Of a DNA stretch of 64,000 nucleotides, positions 11,682 through 22,581 are shown in pieces. Position 1 is the stretch's first letter. Every line of letters starts with the position of its first letter. The DNA is from Ceratopteris richardii (taxonomy: Eukaryota; Streptophyta; Polypodiopsida; Polypodiales; Pteridaceae). The DNA lies in NCBI GenBank assembly GCA_020310875.1, contig CM035407.1:86160342-86224341 (forward strand), written 5' to 3'. The notes under the pieces were generated by a model. That model was not told where the DNA came from. It searched no databases and was given only the letters and a program-made list of their open reading frames with translations. A program made the position numbers and the translations under genes.

Positions 11682-11999
11682 TTACCAACTCAACATCGCC
11701 AACTTGTCCTCCATATTCTGCAATCTCATCTTCATATTTGATAAGCGAATCAACGTTGGCACTTGTCCTCCATATTCTGTGTCTACTCTATCTGCCCAAA
11801 TGAGCACACCCATCCATCTCTCTCTGTCTTTAGAACACAAATGAAGAAGGGCGGCGTGCTCTCTTGCCTCCTTCCACGCATCTGTGTGGGAGTGGAGCGA
11901 GGCACTCATGCCTCCTCTATCTCTACACGTATTTCCATGGCATCTCAGCATTGCTCTACGCATGCGGCAATTCCTTAATGTAGGTCCATCGTCCGCCAT
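11682..11999 (-). other. 105-codon ORF downstream of the element I primer site
   Basis: This minus-strand frame begins about 50 bp after the outer primer-site-like word (around 12044-12057) of element I, which is where a gag would start. The product is charged, with several Met, Arg and Cys and a possible short helix at its C-terminus, but no zinc knuckle or known gag signature. It could be a degenerate gag N-terminus or chance. Confidence 0.25.
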
Positions 12000-12043
12000 G
12001 TTCTCTGCACAGACGAAAAGCTAGTCCCAGGGCTCGTATAACT

Positions 12044-12160
12044 ACTGCTCTGATATCAAGTTTTACGTGCATGTCGAAGAGCAGAAGAAGATGCTTTAAC
12101 TACTACTCTGATACCAAGTTTTACGTGCATGAAGAGCATGGGAAGATGCTTCCCTGCTAG
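12044..12160. repeat. tandem duplication across a primer-site/LTR boundary
   Basis: The words CTACTGCTCTGATATCAAG TTTTACGTGCATG (about 12044) and CTACTACTCTGATACCAAG TTTTACGTGCATG (about 12102) are direct repeats with a period near 58 bp. Each contains the complement of a Met-tRNA primer site followed by the LTR edge, so the boundary of element I has been doubled. Confidence 0.75.
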
Positions 12161-12320
12161 AACTCCTTTGAAAGAGATGAGAGGAAGAAAGTATAGATGT
12201 GTGTGCTTGGGCCGCCACCCCTCCTCAGCGACCTCTTATAATTGAGCTTACATTGGTGGAGCATAGTTCTCCACCTCTCTAATCTCATTTCCTAAGTCTA
12301 AAGCTTACTTTATTCCTTCT
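12119..12320 (-). repeat. right (5') LTR-like copy of element I
   Basis: Homologous to 5703-5960. Shares GCTAGAACTCCT, the TGTGTGTGCTTGGGCC word and the end TCTCATTTCCTAAGTCTAAA, then diverges after CTTACTTTA. Confidence 0.5.
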
Positions 12321-12921
12321 ACTATCTATTTCCTCACATACTAACAAAGAGCTTCACAAACTTAATGCCGCGTATTGAAATTCCTTATGGACTCACAACC
12401 CTAATTGAAAGGGTATCCTTAAGAGAAAGTGAGATGTTTGTTGCCTCCCAAGGATAAAGCTTAGCTGGAATTCTCAATGTGACTATCTCAACAAAAGAAT
12501 GATTGCAAAGTGGATGGTTAAGGGTTGGATCAACCATCATGATTCCTAGGCTTAGCTTCTTTCAAAAACTATCGATCCCTCACCTTCATCAACTTCCCCA
12601 GATGCAAAAATATTGACTTTCCTCCTTTGCAAGCTACCCCCAAGGCTTTCACCTAGGCTCATATCATACAAAATAGATCAACTTGGTTCCCCATTTTAGA
12701 GGTGCATTGTATTAAAATATATGAGGCTCACAAAGCCAAAAAGATGTTCATAAAAGGCCTTTTTTGAAAATAACTTTGGAACTATCAAATTAATGATTGG
12801 ATCAGACAAGAAGACATACACAAAAGCTTAAGACTTGGATACGAAGACTAGTGTTTGATCAAATCCAGAATTCAAGAGCGTAGTAAAGAATACCTAAGTT
12901 TGCTTATGCTATAGAAGTAAC
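12321..12921. other. unassigned sequence before the CACTA transposon
   Basis: No domain recognised in any frame. By position it could be a degraded central part of the LINE whose ends lie at 4572-5690 and 16520-16834, but I cannot show that. Confidence 0.35.
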
Positions 12922-13125
12922 CACTACAACATATCGAGGCAATACCGACGGTCAGTGTACCGACGGGCAGCTGTCGACGTCGGTATACTCGTCGAGGAAT
13001 TTGGGAAAGCCGCTTTGCCTCGGAAACAAAGCGTCGGTATACGCGTCGGTATAAGCGTCGGTACTTTGCTGAAACTACCGACGCGTATACCGACGCGTAT
13101 ACCGACGCTTATACCGACGCTCTCT
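12922..13125 (+). repeat. left TIR and subterminal repeat array of CACTA
   Basis: After the terminal repeat come multiple copies of TACCGACG or its complement CGTCGGTA, including a run at 13030-13070 (GCGTCGGTATA words) and its inverted counterpart at 13078-13122, so the two blocks can pair with each other. Confidence 0.85.
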
Positions 13126-13225
13126 TTTTAACCGGGCCCGAACCCGAAATTCGTCATTCTGAGCGTTTTGAATCTAGATCTTCTCCTTTCGGGTTTGCGC
13201 GCGCCAACAACAGAGCTCTGTTTGT

Positions 13226-14790
13226 CATCCTCTCTCTCTCTCTCTCCCTTTATTTTTGTTGGAGAGAGAGAGAGGGATATGCATATGCATACATGCATGC
13301 ATGCATGCATATGCATACATGCATGCATATGCATACATACATGCATGCATATGCATACATACATGCATGCATATGCATACATACATGCATGCATATGCAT
13401 ACATACATGCATGCATATGCATATGCATATGCATACATGCATGCATGCATGCATATGCATATATACATGCATGCATGCATATGCATATATACATGCATGC
13501 ATATATACATATGCATATATACATGCATGCATATATACATATGCATATATACATATGCATATATACATATGCATATATACATACATGCATGCATGCATAT
13601 GCATATATACATACATGCATGCATGCATATGCATACATACATACATGCATGTATTTTCTCTCTTTATTTTTGTTTGAGAGAGAGAGAGGGATATGCATAT
13701 GCATACATACATGCATATGCATACATGCATGCATGCATATGCATACATGCATGCATGCATATGCATACATGCATGCATACATGTATGAGGGATATGCATG
13801 CATACATGTATGAGGGATATGCATGCATACATGTATGAGGGATATGCATGCATACATGTATGAGGGATATGCATATGCATACATGCATGCATACATGCAT
13901 GCATACATGCATGCATACATGCATGCATACATGTATGCATACATGCATGCATACATGTATGAGGGATATGCATGAATTTTTATATTTTTGTTTTCTAATA
14001 TCTTTTTTTATTTTTTGTTTTATTTCTTTATATTTTTGTTTTCTAATATGCATGAGGGATATGCATATATGCATGCATGCATATGCATACATGCATGCAT
14101 GCATGAGGGATATGCATACATGAATGCATGAGGGATATGCATGCATGAATTTTTATATTTTTGTTTTCTTTCTTTATATTTTTGTTTTCTAATATGCATA
14201 TGTATATGTATACATGAATGCATATGCATATGCATACATGTATGCATATACATACATGTATGCATATACATACATGTATATGTACATGTATGTATACAAG
14301 CAAGCATATGCATACATGCATGAGGGATATGCATATGTATATGTATATGGATATGTATACATGAATGCATATGCATATGCATACATGTATGCATATACAT
14401 ACATGTATATATACATGTATGTATACAAGCAAACATATGCATATGTATATGTATACATGTATGCATATGCATGTGCATATGTATACATGAATGCATATGC
14501 ATACAAGCAAGCATATGTATATCTATATGTATACATGTATACATATACAAAAAAGCATATGCATATGCATACAAGCAAGCATATGCATACATGAATGCAT
14601 ATGCATACAAGCAAGCATATGTATATGTATACATGTATACATATACAAGCAAGCATATGCATATGTATACAAGCTTAAGCATGCATATGCATACAAGCAA
14701 GCATATGCATACATGAATGCATATGCATATGTATACATGAATGCATATGTATACAAGCTTAAGCATGCATATATATACATTGGATGAGAT
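13226..14790. repeat. 1.5-kb ATGCAT/ATAC low-complexity tract with CT/GA runs
   Basis: The core is built almost wholly of ATGCATGC, CATATG, ATACATGC and TATGTATAC words, an alternating purine-pyrimidine pattern. It is punctuated by repeated modules: (GA)n plus GGGATATGCATATGCATAC at 13262 and 13676, GTATGAGGGATATGCATGCA four times at about 13783-13865, and TTTTTATATTTTTGTTTTCT spacers near 13977, 14030 and 14150. From 14280 a CAAGCAAGCATATG word recurs. Open frames through it are translation of simple repeats (Met, His, Cys, Ala, Tyr) and are not genes. Confidence 0.92.
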
Positions 14791-14802
14791 GATATTTTCA
14801 TA

Positions 14803-15523
14803 TTGCATCAGATGGGATCTCCACGTACACCTTGGGGTGCACACGATCATGACGAATCGAAGATATATCATATCCGTAATGGAGCTCCAGTTATGGATGC
14901 GGCGGGGAAGTCAATGCATCAACATATTCGACAACTCTGCTCTATCGAATTTGGTCATTCAGTAATGTTAAAATGGACAGAACATGATAGAGACTCTAGA
15001 AATCATATCACACAATGCATATATGAAGAGTACCGGCCAGCACCTATCAATCCTATTGTGAGTTCTGATTGAATTCAACATACAACACACGAGGTGATGT
15101 CGCATCGACGATCGGAAGCTCGCGATGCTTTCAAAGCAGGCTTACCGAAGCCTGTATGGCTAGATGCCGAAGAATGGGAATCGATTCAGGATGAGCATCA
15201 ACATACTCCTGATCGGTATCGTCAACAGAGAGATGCGGCAGCCACACATTTAGATACGGTTGGAACGTCGCATTTAGGTAGCGGTGGATACGACAGTATG
15301 CGCTACCAATTTGTAAGTATGATGTTAATTATTGAAGTTGTTTGTGTTAAGTATATTATGTATATTCATCTAACATTTTACATATTTACTATAGGAGTTG
15401 GCAGTGGGTCGTCCTCCAACGCGAACTGAAGAATCATATGGATTTCGACATGGACTGACTGCACTGTTACAAGACTTAGAGGGATGCGGTGCAATCGTCT
15501 CATGGGAGAATATTCTTGATTAG
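14803..15523 (+). pseudogene. CACTA ORF2-like fragment (plant transposase family), one predicted intron
   Basis: Two open stretches in the same frame (14803-15069 and 15094 on) are separated by one TGA at 15070-15072. The second gives LPKPVWLDAEEWESIQDE and, after a run of basic residues, HLGSGGYDSMRYQF. A GTAAGT donor at 15313 and a TAG acceptor ending at 15392 define a phase-0 intron of 80 bp. Splicing joins MRYQF to ELAVGRPPTRTEESYGFRHG, matching the family pattern of the second protein of plant CACTA elements (a W-rich segment, a GS/TG-S turn, then GRPPTxxE). The frame ends at TAG 15521-15523. A donor-like GTAAAG follows it directly, so the original exon may have continued. Confidence 0.62.
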
Positions 15524-15640
15524 GTAAAGTTATATCTTGGTTTCGTGTTTCTAATTGTTGTTTATAAATGTCATATTAATTGGTCTTATTTTATACATAT
15601 GTTTTGTTGCAGGATTGCAGGTGTAAATATTTTGATCAAT

Positions 15641-15805
15641 GCCACAATTTTGTATCACACTCACATACGACAATGATGAACCATAATTTTGTATTCGATT
15701 CCTATATGGAAGTTTTTTGTCACATTGCCACAATTTTGTATTACACTCCTATGTGGCAATGATGTACCATAATTTTGTATTCGATTCCTATATGGAAGTG
15801 CTTTG
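15641..15805. repeat. 86-bp tandem duplication in CACTA
   Basis: GCCACAATTTTGTATCACAC at 15641 recurs at 15727 with a few changes, and both copies continue into ACCATAATTTTGTATTCGAT and CCTATATGGAAGT. Confidence 0.85.
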
Positions 15806-15928
15806 TCACACTTTGGTACATTTTTCATTTATGGAATATACGACTTTCTGTACATGAATCGTACTTCATTTTTGCTCATATAAGTTTATGTTTTGGTTGC
15901 CATTAGAGTACATAAAACATGTACTCAG

Positions 15929-15997
15929 TTGGGCAGAGTGTATTGTCTTTTGCTAAACAACATCATGCTATAGCAAAAGACAACACACTCTGCCCAA
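15929..15997. other. 26-bp perfect-stem-like hairpin in CACTA
   Basis: The arm at 15929-15954 (TTGGGCAGAGTGTATTGTCT and on) is complementary to 15972-15997 with one mismatch, around a 17-base loop. It sits just inside the right subterminal array. Confidence 0.88.
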
Positions 15998-16009
15998 AAA
16001 AATTTGTAC

Positions 16010-16267
16010 AGGTATGGTCGTCGGTATATGCGCCGGTAGCTCCAGTATGGTCGTCGGTATATGCGCCGGTATGCCCAGCGCGGACGTCGGTATATGCGTC
16101 GGTATAAGCGTCGAAAATTCTGATGCTTATACCGACGACTATACCGGCGCCATACTGGCGCTTTCTTTCCGACGCCTATACCGACTGCAACACCAACATC
16201 GTGAAGAAATCATGCCCGTTCGATTTCCTCGGTAGCAGCCTCGGTATACCCTCGATGTGTTGTAGTG
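16010..16267 (+). repeat. right subterminal array and TIR of CACTA
   Basis: Contains GGTCGTCGGTATATGCGCCG twice (16016 and 16049), then CGTCGGTATATGCGTCGG, then inverted counterparts (ATACCGACGACTATACCGG) from 16130. The terminal repeat closes at 16267 with GTTGTAGTG. Confidence 0.85.
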
Positions 16268-16519
16268 AACGTGCATATGAGGTATTTTTTGGGAGAAGGT
16301 CAATAACATTGAAGATATTTCGAAAATCCAAAAAAAGTATGATATTTATCTAACTACTAAACCGCGAATTGGGAACATAGTGGTCTTGGTTCAAGATGGA
16401 AACTCATATTCCTTTCCCTTTGTATCCTTTGATCTCAATGAAGATGGTTCTTTTGTAATGGAAAATTATCCACAAAAGCGTTTGGACTAATGTTGGAGCC
16501 CATAAGATGATAAATACCC

Positions 16520-16834
16520 CCCCTTTGTGCAAGAGACAATCGAAGGAAGTGGAGGGCACTAGACATCTCTTGTTTGCACCCCAAAAGTCAGAGAATTTGA
16601 CATGTTTCTGTAGTGGATTCTTAAGCTTTAGATAAAGATATGTTGGTAGCAAGATATCTTGGGGGAAGCAATTGCTTTGTTCTTAACCCTTTGGAATGCT
16701 ATTAGGGGTGCTATGTGGAATATATGGAAGGAGAGGTGCCAATCAATTTTGTTGATGACATTCCCAAGATGCCTACTGTCGAGAGCTTCCTTGCTCAACC
16801 AAACTATAGAATGAAGACTCATAAGAGCCCCCCC
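16520..16834 (+). pseudogene. LINE ORF2 C-terminal remnant
   Basis: On the plus strand the frame around 16680-16810 reads LTLWNAIRGAMWNIWKERCQ, like the conserved W...IWxERN end of plant LINE ORF2. Upstream, in shifted frames, PPLCARDNRRKWRALDISCL and RHLLFAPQKSENL resemble the Cys/His knuckle that precedes it. It may be the far end of the LINE at 4572-5690, separated by elements I and CACTA. Confidence 0.5.
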
Positions 16835-16942
16835 TTATTTAGGCAGTCTATGGCTTTTGTAATACAAAGAGAAAGGTTGAAAAAAGTTTGAACCCCCATG
16901 AAGGGGAAGACAAGTTTATCAACATGTTGTTTAGCTCCTCAT

Positions 16943-17172
16943 TGTTGATATCTTTGGGTAGTGATGTGTTTGAAGACACCTAGAATCAGTAGGGCACTTT
17001 TGTCCCTCTCTAGGAGTTTTTTTGGCCTCAGCTTGTATATATGCCTATAACGCGAACGGGTCACTTATCTTTGTACATTCACTTGGTAATGCACTCAGTA
17101 TTGTGTTATTCTCCAAGATAATTCTTCTTCAAGGTGTTGTTTGTGTGCTTTAGTAGACCTCAAAATCCAACA
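16943..17172 (+). repeat. LTR of family-A copia fragment A0
   Basis: 230 bp starting TGTTGATATCTTTGGGTAG and ending AAATCCAACA, followed at 17173 by ATTGGTATCAGAATAGG, the Met-tRNA-type primer site. This is the 5' LTR of a plus-strand copy whose body is cut short. Confidence 0.85.
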
Positions 17173-17460
17173 ATTGGTATCAGAATAGGTTCGTGCTTTC
17201 TCTAGGGCATCATTGATATCCCTCTAGTCACAAGTTTCAAAATCATGCAAAAATTCTTGAACATACTTGAGGTGATTTTCAAAAAGGCTTCACTACATGG
17301 CATTGAAATTTTGATGTGAACTCATTTTACCTCCTAATGCGCTATCACAATGACTATTTAGGCAATTTCATCCTTTCGTGTCAAACGTATATACAAGTTT
17401 TGATTTGCTAGTAAAAACATCTCAAAGTCTATTACAAGTCTAGAAAAGCTCGTTTCAGTA

Positions 17461-17813
17461 ATGGCTATTGAGGACAAGTTGGATAGTACTAATTACCCAT
17501 TGTGGGCATACATGATGCATCATGTACTAGTAACAAAAGTCTTGTAGAATATTGCGTAGGGTGTTGAAAAACATCTTATGACACTTACACATATAGTGAT
17601 TGAAGGTGATGCACATGGTGTTGAAGATGATGATCTTCAATTTTTGGGTCCTGTTGCAGTTCTTATTGCATCTACTACATGGAAACTTTGTTGGGATGGC
17701 AAAGTTGCATAGGCACATGCATTGTCAACTTTGTCTATCAAACGTGCTATTATCCCTCACATTTGCTTGTGCAAGCTAGTAAAACATGCTTGGGATAAAG
17801 TGGTGTGATGCTA
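17461..17813 (+). pseudogene. gag fragment of copia A0
   Basis: Begins MAIEDKLDSTNYPLWAYMMHH, the same N-terminus as other family-A gags, and continues through AHALSTLSIKRAIIPHI-like sequence with several stops and deletions. It is lost after about 17813. The next 187 bp (17814-18000) match nothing I recognise. Confidence 0.7.
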
Positions 17814-18117
17814 ATGCACCACAATGGGTTCTCCTTTGTGAGAGCTCCATGATGATGCCCTCACTACCAAAAATCAAGCTTCAAATGACAAGCACGATAC
17901 TTTACATAGAGCTAGATAGTATGTGGAACTACCCAGTACACAGAGAGCACGAAACATAACTTTTAGGTTTTACAAATATGGTCGAATCTCAAAATTCATG
18001 TGGTCCTAGTGTGTTCACACACATCACTACCTAAATATATTAACAAATCCCCCCTAGGAGTGATTTGGTGAAAAGGAGCTGGCACTCATGTATAAGGAAG
18101 TGCCAAGCTATGTGGAA

Positions 18118-21100
18118 TCAATCCACAAAAGGAAGTAACCCCAAAGCTTTGCAGAAAGCTTCAAACTTCTCCCTAGGCAAAGCCTTTGTAAAAAGATCTC
18201 CAATGTTCTCCTGCATGGGCACATATGCCAAGCTAATCTCTCCAGCAGAGAAACTCTCCATGACATAATGATAATGCACCTCAATGTGCTTAGTGCGAGC
18301 ATGGAACACAGGGTTTCTCACAACTGCCAATGTGCTCTGACTGTCATTGAAGATGGTACTGGCAAAAGACTGACCAACACCCAAATCAGCCATAAGGCAT
18401 CTGAGCCACACACACTCAACAGTTGCTGTGAAAGCTACCCTATACTCAGCCTCACAACTAGAAGTCACCACAGTAGGCTGCTTCTTTCTCAACCAAGATA
18501 TACATGAGCTACGAAGCATGAAGCAAAAGCCACTAGTGGACACACGAGTGTCATAGAAACTAGTCGAGTCAGATTCAGAAAAAGCATGTAAATTTGGCGA
18601 TAGTGATGCCCCCTTGGGATGAAACAATCCAAGTATCCAGGTACCACTTAAGTAGCGAAGATGCGCTTGACCGCCTCCCAATGCTTGACACCTGGGCAAT
18701 GCATAAACCTGCTCATTTGTGAGACAACAAATTGAATATCTGGTCGAGTAATGCATAAGTAAATCAAGCATCCAATAGCCTACTGATAGAGAACAACATC
18801 AAATGCATCTCCAACATCATGAAGACTCAATCACAAACCCTTCTCCATAGGAGTGGCAATATTTTTGGAGTTGTCAAGGCCAAAATGCTGCAATAATATG
18901 TCAATATATTTTGTTTGACACAAATATATTCCGCCATCAACTTGCATAAACTGAATGCCCAAATAATGATGCAAATGCCCCAAATCAGACATCTCAAATG
19001 AGGCATGCAAATCAGCCTTAAAATCAGCAATATGCTTCTCATGAGGACTAGCGGGCAACATGTCATCAACATACACAACAATGATCAAAAGCACATCATT
19101 TGCATGCTTAACATATAAGGTGCTCTCAGTCGGATTGTTCTCAAGACCATGTGCAATTAGATAGGCATGTATCTTCTCATACCAAGCACGTGGTGATTGC
19201 TGTAAACCATATAATGCCTTCCTCAATCTGCACACTTGGTTTTCATGCCCTTTTTGCACAAAGCCATGGGGCTGAAGAACATACACTTCTTCATGCAACT
19301 CACCATTCAAAAATGGAGTTTTAATGTCCAACTGACGTACATTCCAACCATGATGAGCTGCAAGTGCACATATGCTATGAATAGTAGTCATTCGACATGT
19401 ACGAGCAACCTCTCATCAAAATCAATGCCTCTTTCATGGGCATAATCCTTTGCAACAATCCTAGCCTTATACCTGTCAACTATTCCATCAGGCTTATGCT
19501 TTAGCTTGTATACCCATTTAGTGCCAATGGCCTTCTTCCCAGGACACAAGTCACATAAAGGCCAGGTACCATTTTTCATGATAGCATCATATTTTGATTG
19601 CATAGGAGCCATCCAATTTTCAAAATTTTGCGCTTCATCAAACAAAATAGGCTCATGCTCATCACATAGACTAGAGGAAGCCATAACATAGAAATTTGAT
19701 GCAAAAGAGGCACTATGAGAGCTTGATTGAGTATGATGTCATAGAGATGCATCTAATTTGCTATCATGCAAAGTCTGCACTAGCCATTTTGGCATAGTTT
19801 TCGCCTCCTCAATATCAGCTCTTTCATCAAGTGTAAATATGCATCAGAAATGGAATGATCTACATCATCACATGAAACCTATAAAGGCTAAGAGTTTGCC
19901 TCATTAGGACCAACACTAGACTGTCCACCTATAAAAAGAGGCAACAATGTATCATACATGTCTTTGAAGCTAACAGATGTGTCCTTAGTACATGAAAGTA
20001 ATGGTTGAATAACATCTTCCACAAAAACAATAGCACGACTAACCAAAATGCATTTATTCTTTGGATGATACATACGATAGCCTTTGCTTTCAGAATTGTA
20101 CCCAACAAAAATACATTTCATTGCTTTATCATCCAATTTTCTATGTTGTTGTTCAGGCACTAATGCATATGCCAAACAACCAAAAACACATAGATGAGCA
20201 ACATATGGCTTGCAACCATGCCAAGCCTCATATGGAGTGATAGACTGCAGCGCTTTAGTGGGGCACTTGTTAAGTACATATACTGCACACATAACAGCCT
20301 CAGGCCAAAAACTATGTGGTAAAGCTTGACTCTTGACCATACAACTCGCCATCTCCATGAATGACATGTTCTTCTGTTAAGCAACTCCATTTTGTTGAGG
20401 TGTATATGGCACTGTACACTGATGTTTTATCCCACATTCAGCCAGAAATGCATTAATTTTAGAAGACATATATTTCCCCCTCGATCAAAATGGAGGGTGC
20501 CCATTTTACATGCTGACAAATTTTCAGCCAAAACCAAAAACTATTTGAAGCACATAAAGACTTCAGACTTTGCTTTCAATGGATATGCCCATGCATGCTT
20601 GGAAAAATCATCGATGAAGGTCACGAAGTAAAGATAGTTCCCAAAAGAAGGTGTCTGAATAGGACCACAGACATCACTATGAACAAGCTACAATTTCTGA
20701 GTAGCTTGAACTGAACCATCTTTTGGGAAGGAGGAACGCTGCATTTTGATACAACCTTCACATACATGTGTACCAGGTGCCTCAAGTTTGGGCAAAGAGG
20801 GCACCATTTCAGATTTCTACAGGCATAACAAACTAGCAAAATTCACATGACCAAAGCATGCATGCCAAAGCTTTGCATCTGACATAGCCTGAGAACCATG
20901 CATTGCACATGCTAAATCATTCACTAATTTTTCATAGTCTATGAGCTTATACAACCCATGACATAAAATGCCAGAAGCAATAATCACATCACCATTTGAT
21001 AGATCATGTATTGTACATTTGTCATCAACAAATTTCACAACCAAGCCAATTTTGGCTAATGTAGAGACTGATAACAGATTTTTGTTGATCCCTAGCACAA

Positions 21101-22356
21101 ATAAAGCATTTGGAAATGTAAAGGGACTACCATCAATAGTATTCAAAAGAATATTACCGACTCCCATAATAGGATGAGAGGAGTTGTTGGCACATGTGAT
21201 AGTATTCCCTATAGGGGCAGGCTCAAAGTGAAGTGAAGAAACTTCACTGCAAGGTGATATGTTTGGTTGCCCCACTATCAAAGTACCAAACATCTGAGTC
21301 TATTGCAGACATACACTGCTCATGAGAAGATGGGTCAAAACTACAAATAGTAGTAAACGCCCATTCTTCATTCTACACAAGATTAACAGATTCTGTTTTC
21401 AGTGTAGAGGCCTTTGCAACAACCATTCTAGCCTCTTTTTTCTTTGCCTCTTTTGTAGCTACTTTTGGATAGTTCTTTATGACATGATCGTTTCCTTTAC
21501 AGTATTGCAAAAGAATTTGTGCTTTTCTAATTTCTTCTCATCTTTGTCTTCCTTCTTTGAATGTGCAACATTTACATATTTTTTCTTACTAGTAGATGAG
21601 CTCCATTTACCTTTGCCCTTCTGACTAGCCAGGAAAGCTTGATCTGCAACACACATAATGGACCTGTTTTGCCTAAACTGACCTTCCTGCAACAGAACAG
21701 AGACTAACTCCTCAAATGTCAAGGCATTTGGATTGCCTTTCATCATCAAACGAAGAGTAGAAGCAAAACTCTGATATGAATCAAGAAGACCATTCAGAAT
21801 GGTCTGCATAAGTGAATTATCTGGTATAACTTTATCAACAGAAATCAATTGTTCCTTCAAGTCTTTGATCTTTGTCGAAAAATTGTCCATAGAATCACCT
21901 TCATTCATGTGCTCACTCTCCAACTATTTTCAGAGGTAAGCAACACGAGCCTCATTCCTTGCCTAGTATAAAGTGGTAAGTGTATCCCAAGCATCCTTTG
22001 ATGTTCTTCAAGAGCGAATGTGAGGAATAATGGCACGTGAGAGACAAGGCTATCAATGCATGTGCCTGAGCATCTCTACCATCCCAACAAATTTGCTCTA
22101 TAGTAGGTGCAACAGGAAACACAGCACGAACAGAAATCTGAAGAATATCAACATCTTCAATGCCATCTGCATCAGCTTCAATACCTATATTTGCAGGTGT
22201 AATAGGACATTTTTCAACACCTTGCACAATATTCCATAGTCTTTTTGCAACCAATACATGACAGATCATATAAGTCCATAATGGGTAATTCGTACCATCT
22301 AACTTATCCTCAACAGCCATCATACGAAATACATCATTGCTTTCAGCCATGGCCAT
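18118..22356 (-). pseudogene. copia A2 gag-pol remnant
   Basis: From high to low coordinates: gag (21952-22356, MAMAESNDVFRMMAVEDKLD; 21477-21923), broken at the CCHC knuckle; protease to integrase zinc region (20817-21293, LWHACFGHVNF); integrase C-terminal half (19888-20367, TPYEAWHGCKP, FVGYNSESKGYRMYHP); RT (19388-19684 and 18831-19391, YVDDMLP); RNase H (18118-18771, LRKKQPTVVTSSCEAEYR, ARTKHIEVHYHYV). Many stops and at least five frameshifts. TAG codons at two pol positions are shared with other copies. Confidence 0.85.
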
Positions 22357-22425
22357 TGACTAAAATACTCTGATGCAGAAAAATGACTATATCTCAGAAA
22401 GTTGGATAGAACTACCCTGTCGAGT

Positions 22426-22502
22426 CACACAATAAAGAATGTATTACCACTAGAATGTACAAAAGATTAGTCACCCGTTAGGGCAATAGGTGTATATACA
22501 AA
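22426..22502 (-). repeat. middle part of the split A2 5' LTR
   Basis: Reads (plus) CACACAATAAAGAATGTATT through TAGGGCAATAGGTGTATATA, the reverse complement of the central LTR. The last 24 bp (22479-22502) recur at 34531-34554 with 20 of 24 bases the same. Confidence 0.8.
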
Positions 22503-22581
22503 GATTGATTTCACATAGCTTGGCACTTCCTTATACATGAGTGCCAACTCCTTGTTCACAACATCACTCCCAGGGGGGATT
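22503..22581 (+). repeat. orphan 3' tail of another family-A copy
   Basis: These 79 bp match 34217-34296, the end of A1 between the RNase H stop and its 3' LTR, including the polypurine tract CAGGGGGGATT. Their position directly before the 5' LTR of A1 is what a tandem LTR-internal-LTR-internal-LTR array leaves after most of one unit is lost. Confidence 0.8.

Larger units (their letters stand above)
5703..12320 (-). mobile_element. decayed LTR element I (non-autonomous), carrying nested copia H
   Basis: A homologous segment occurs at both ends (5703-5960 and about 12119-12320), for example GTATAGATGTGTGTGCTTGG, GGAGCATAGTTCTCCACCT and TCTCATTTCCTAAGTCTAAA. Inside the right copy the plus strand reads CTCTGATACCAAG (12107-12119), the complement of a Met-tRNA primer site, which makes the right copy the 5' LTR of a minus-strand element. 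The internal 3' region (6117-6366) shares words with element E (TACTATCTCCCAT, CTAACCTTGAG and others, in the same order), so I and E are probably distant members of one family. No pol domain belongs to I itself. Copia H splits it. LTR ends are blurred and no target duplication was found. Confidence 0.45.
12922..16267 (+). mobile_element. CACTA (En/Spm-type) DNA transposon
   Basis: The left end CACTACAACATATCGAGG pairs with the right end, whose reverse complement is CACTACAACACATCGAGG; the inverted repeats extend about 29 bp with four mismatches. Flanks show the 3-bp target duplication AAC (12919-12921 and 16268-16270) typical of CACTA elements. Both subterminal regions carry many short ACCGACG/CGTCGGT words in both orientations, the kind of array that binds the accessory transposase. 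The interior holds a 1.5-kb simple-repeat tract and a fragment of a CACTA second ORF. No TNP2-type (DDE) transposase was found, so at 3.3 kb it is non-autonomous. Confidence 0.9.
18001..22502 (-). mobile_element. family-A copia A2, minus strand (main part)
   Basis: The left side keeps only the first 45 bp of the 3' LTR (18001-18045, ending TATTAACA) next to a polypurine tract (AATCCCCCCTAGG on the plus strand). The coding remnant runs to 22356 and the 5' LTR starts at 22426. That LTR is split: its middle is at 22426-22502 and its outer end at 34531-34641, with element A1 and its nested B between them. The 3' part of the 5' LTR, the primer site and most of the leader are deleted (22370-22425 joins gag leader directly to LTR sequence). 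Confidence 0.8.

Noticed and set aside
13783..13970. CRISPR-like regular repeats (GTATGAGGGATATGCATGCA)
   Set aside because: Units are adjacent low-complexity words without unique spacers, in a plant transposon.
13128..14871. Long open frames rich in Met, His, Cys, Ala and Tyr on both strands (up to 283 codons)
   Set aside because: They are open in all frames because the DNA is an ATGCAT/ATAC simple repeat. There is no start context or conserved domain.
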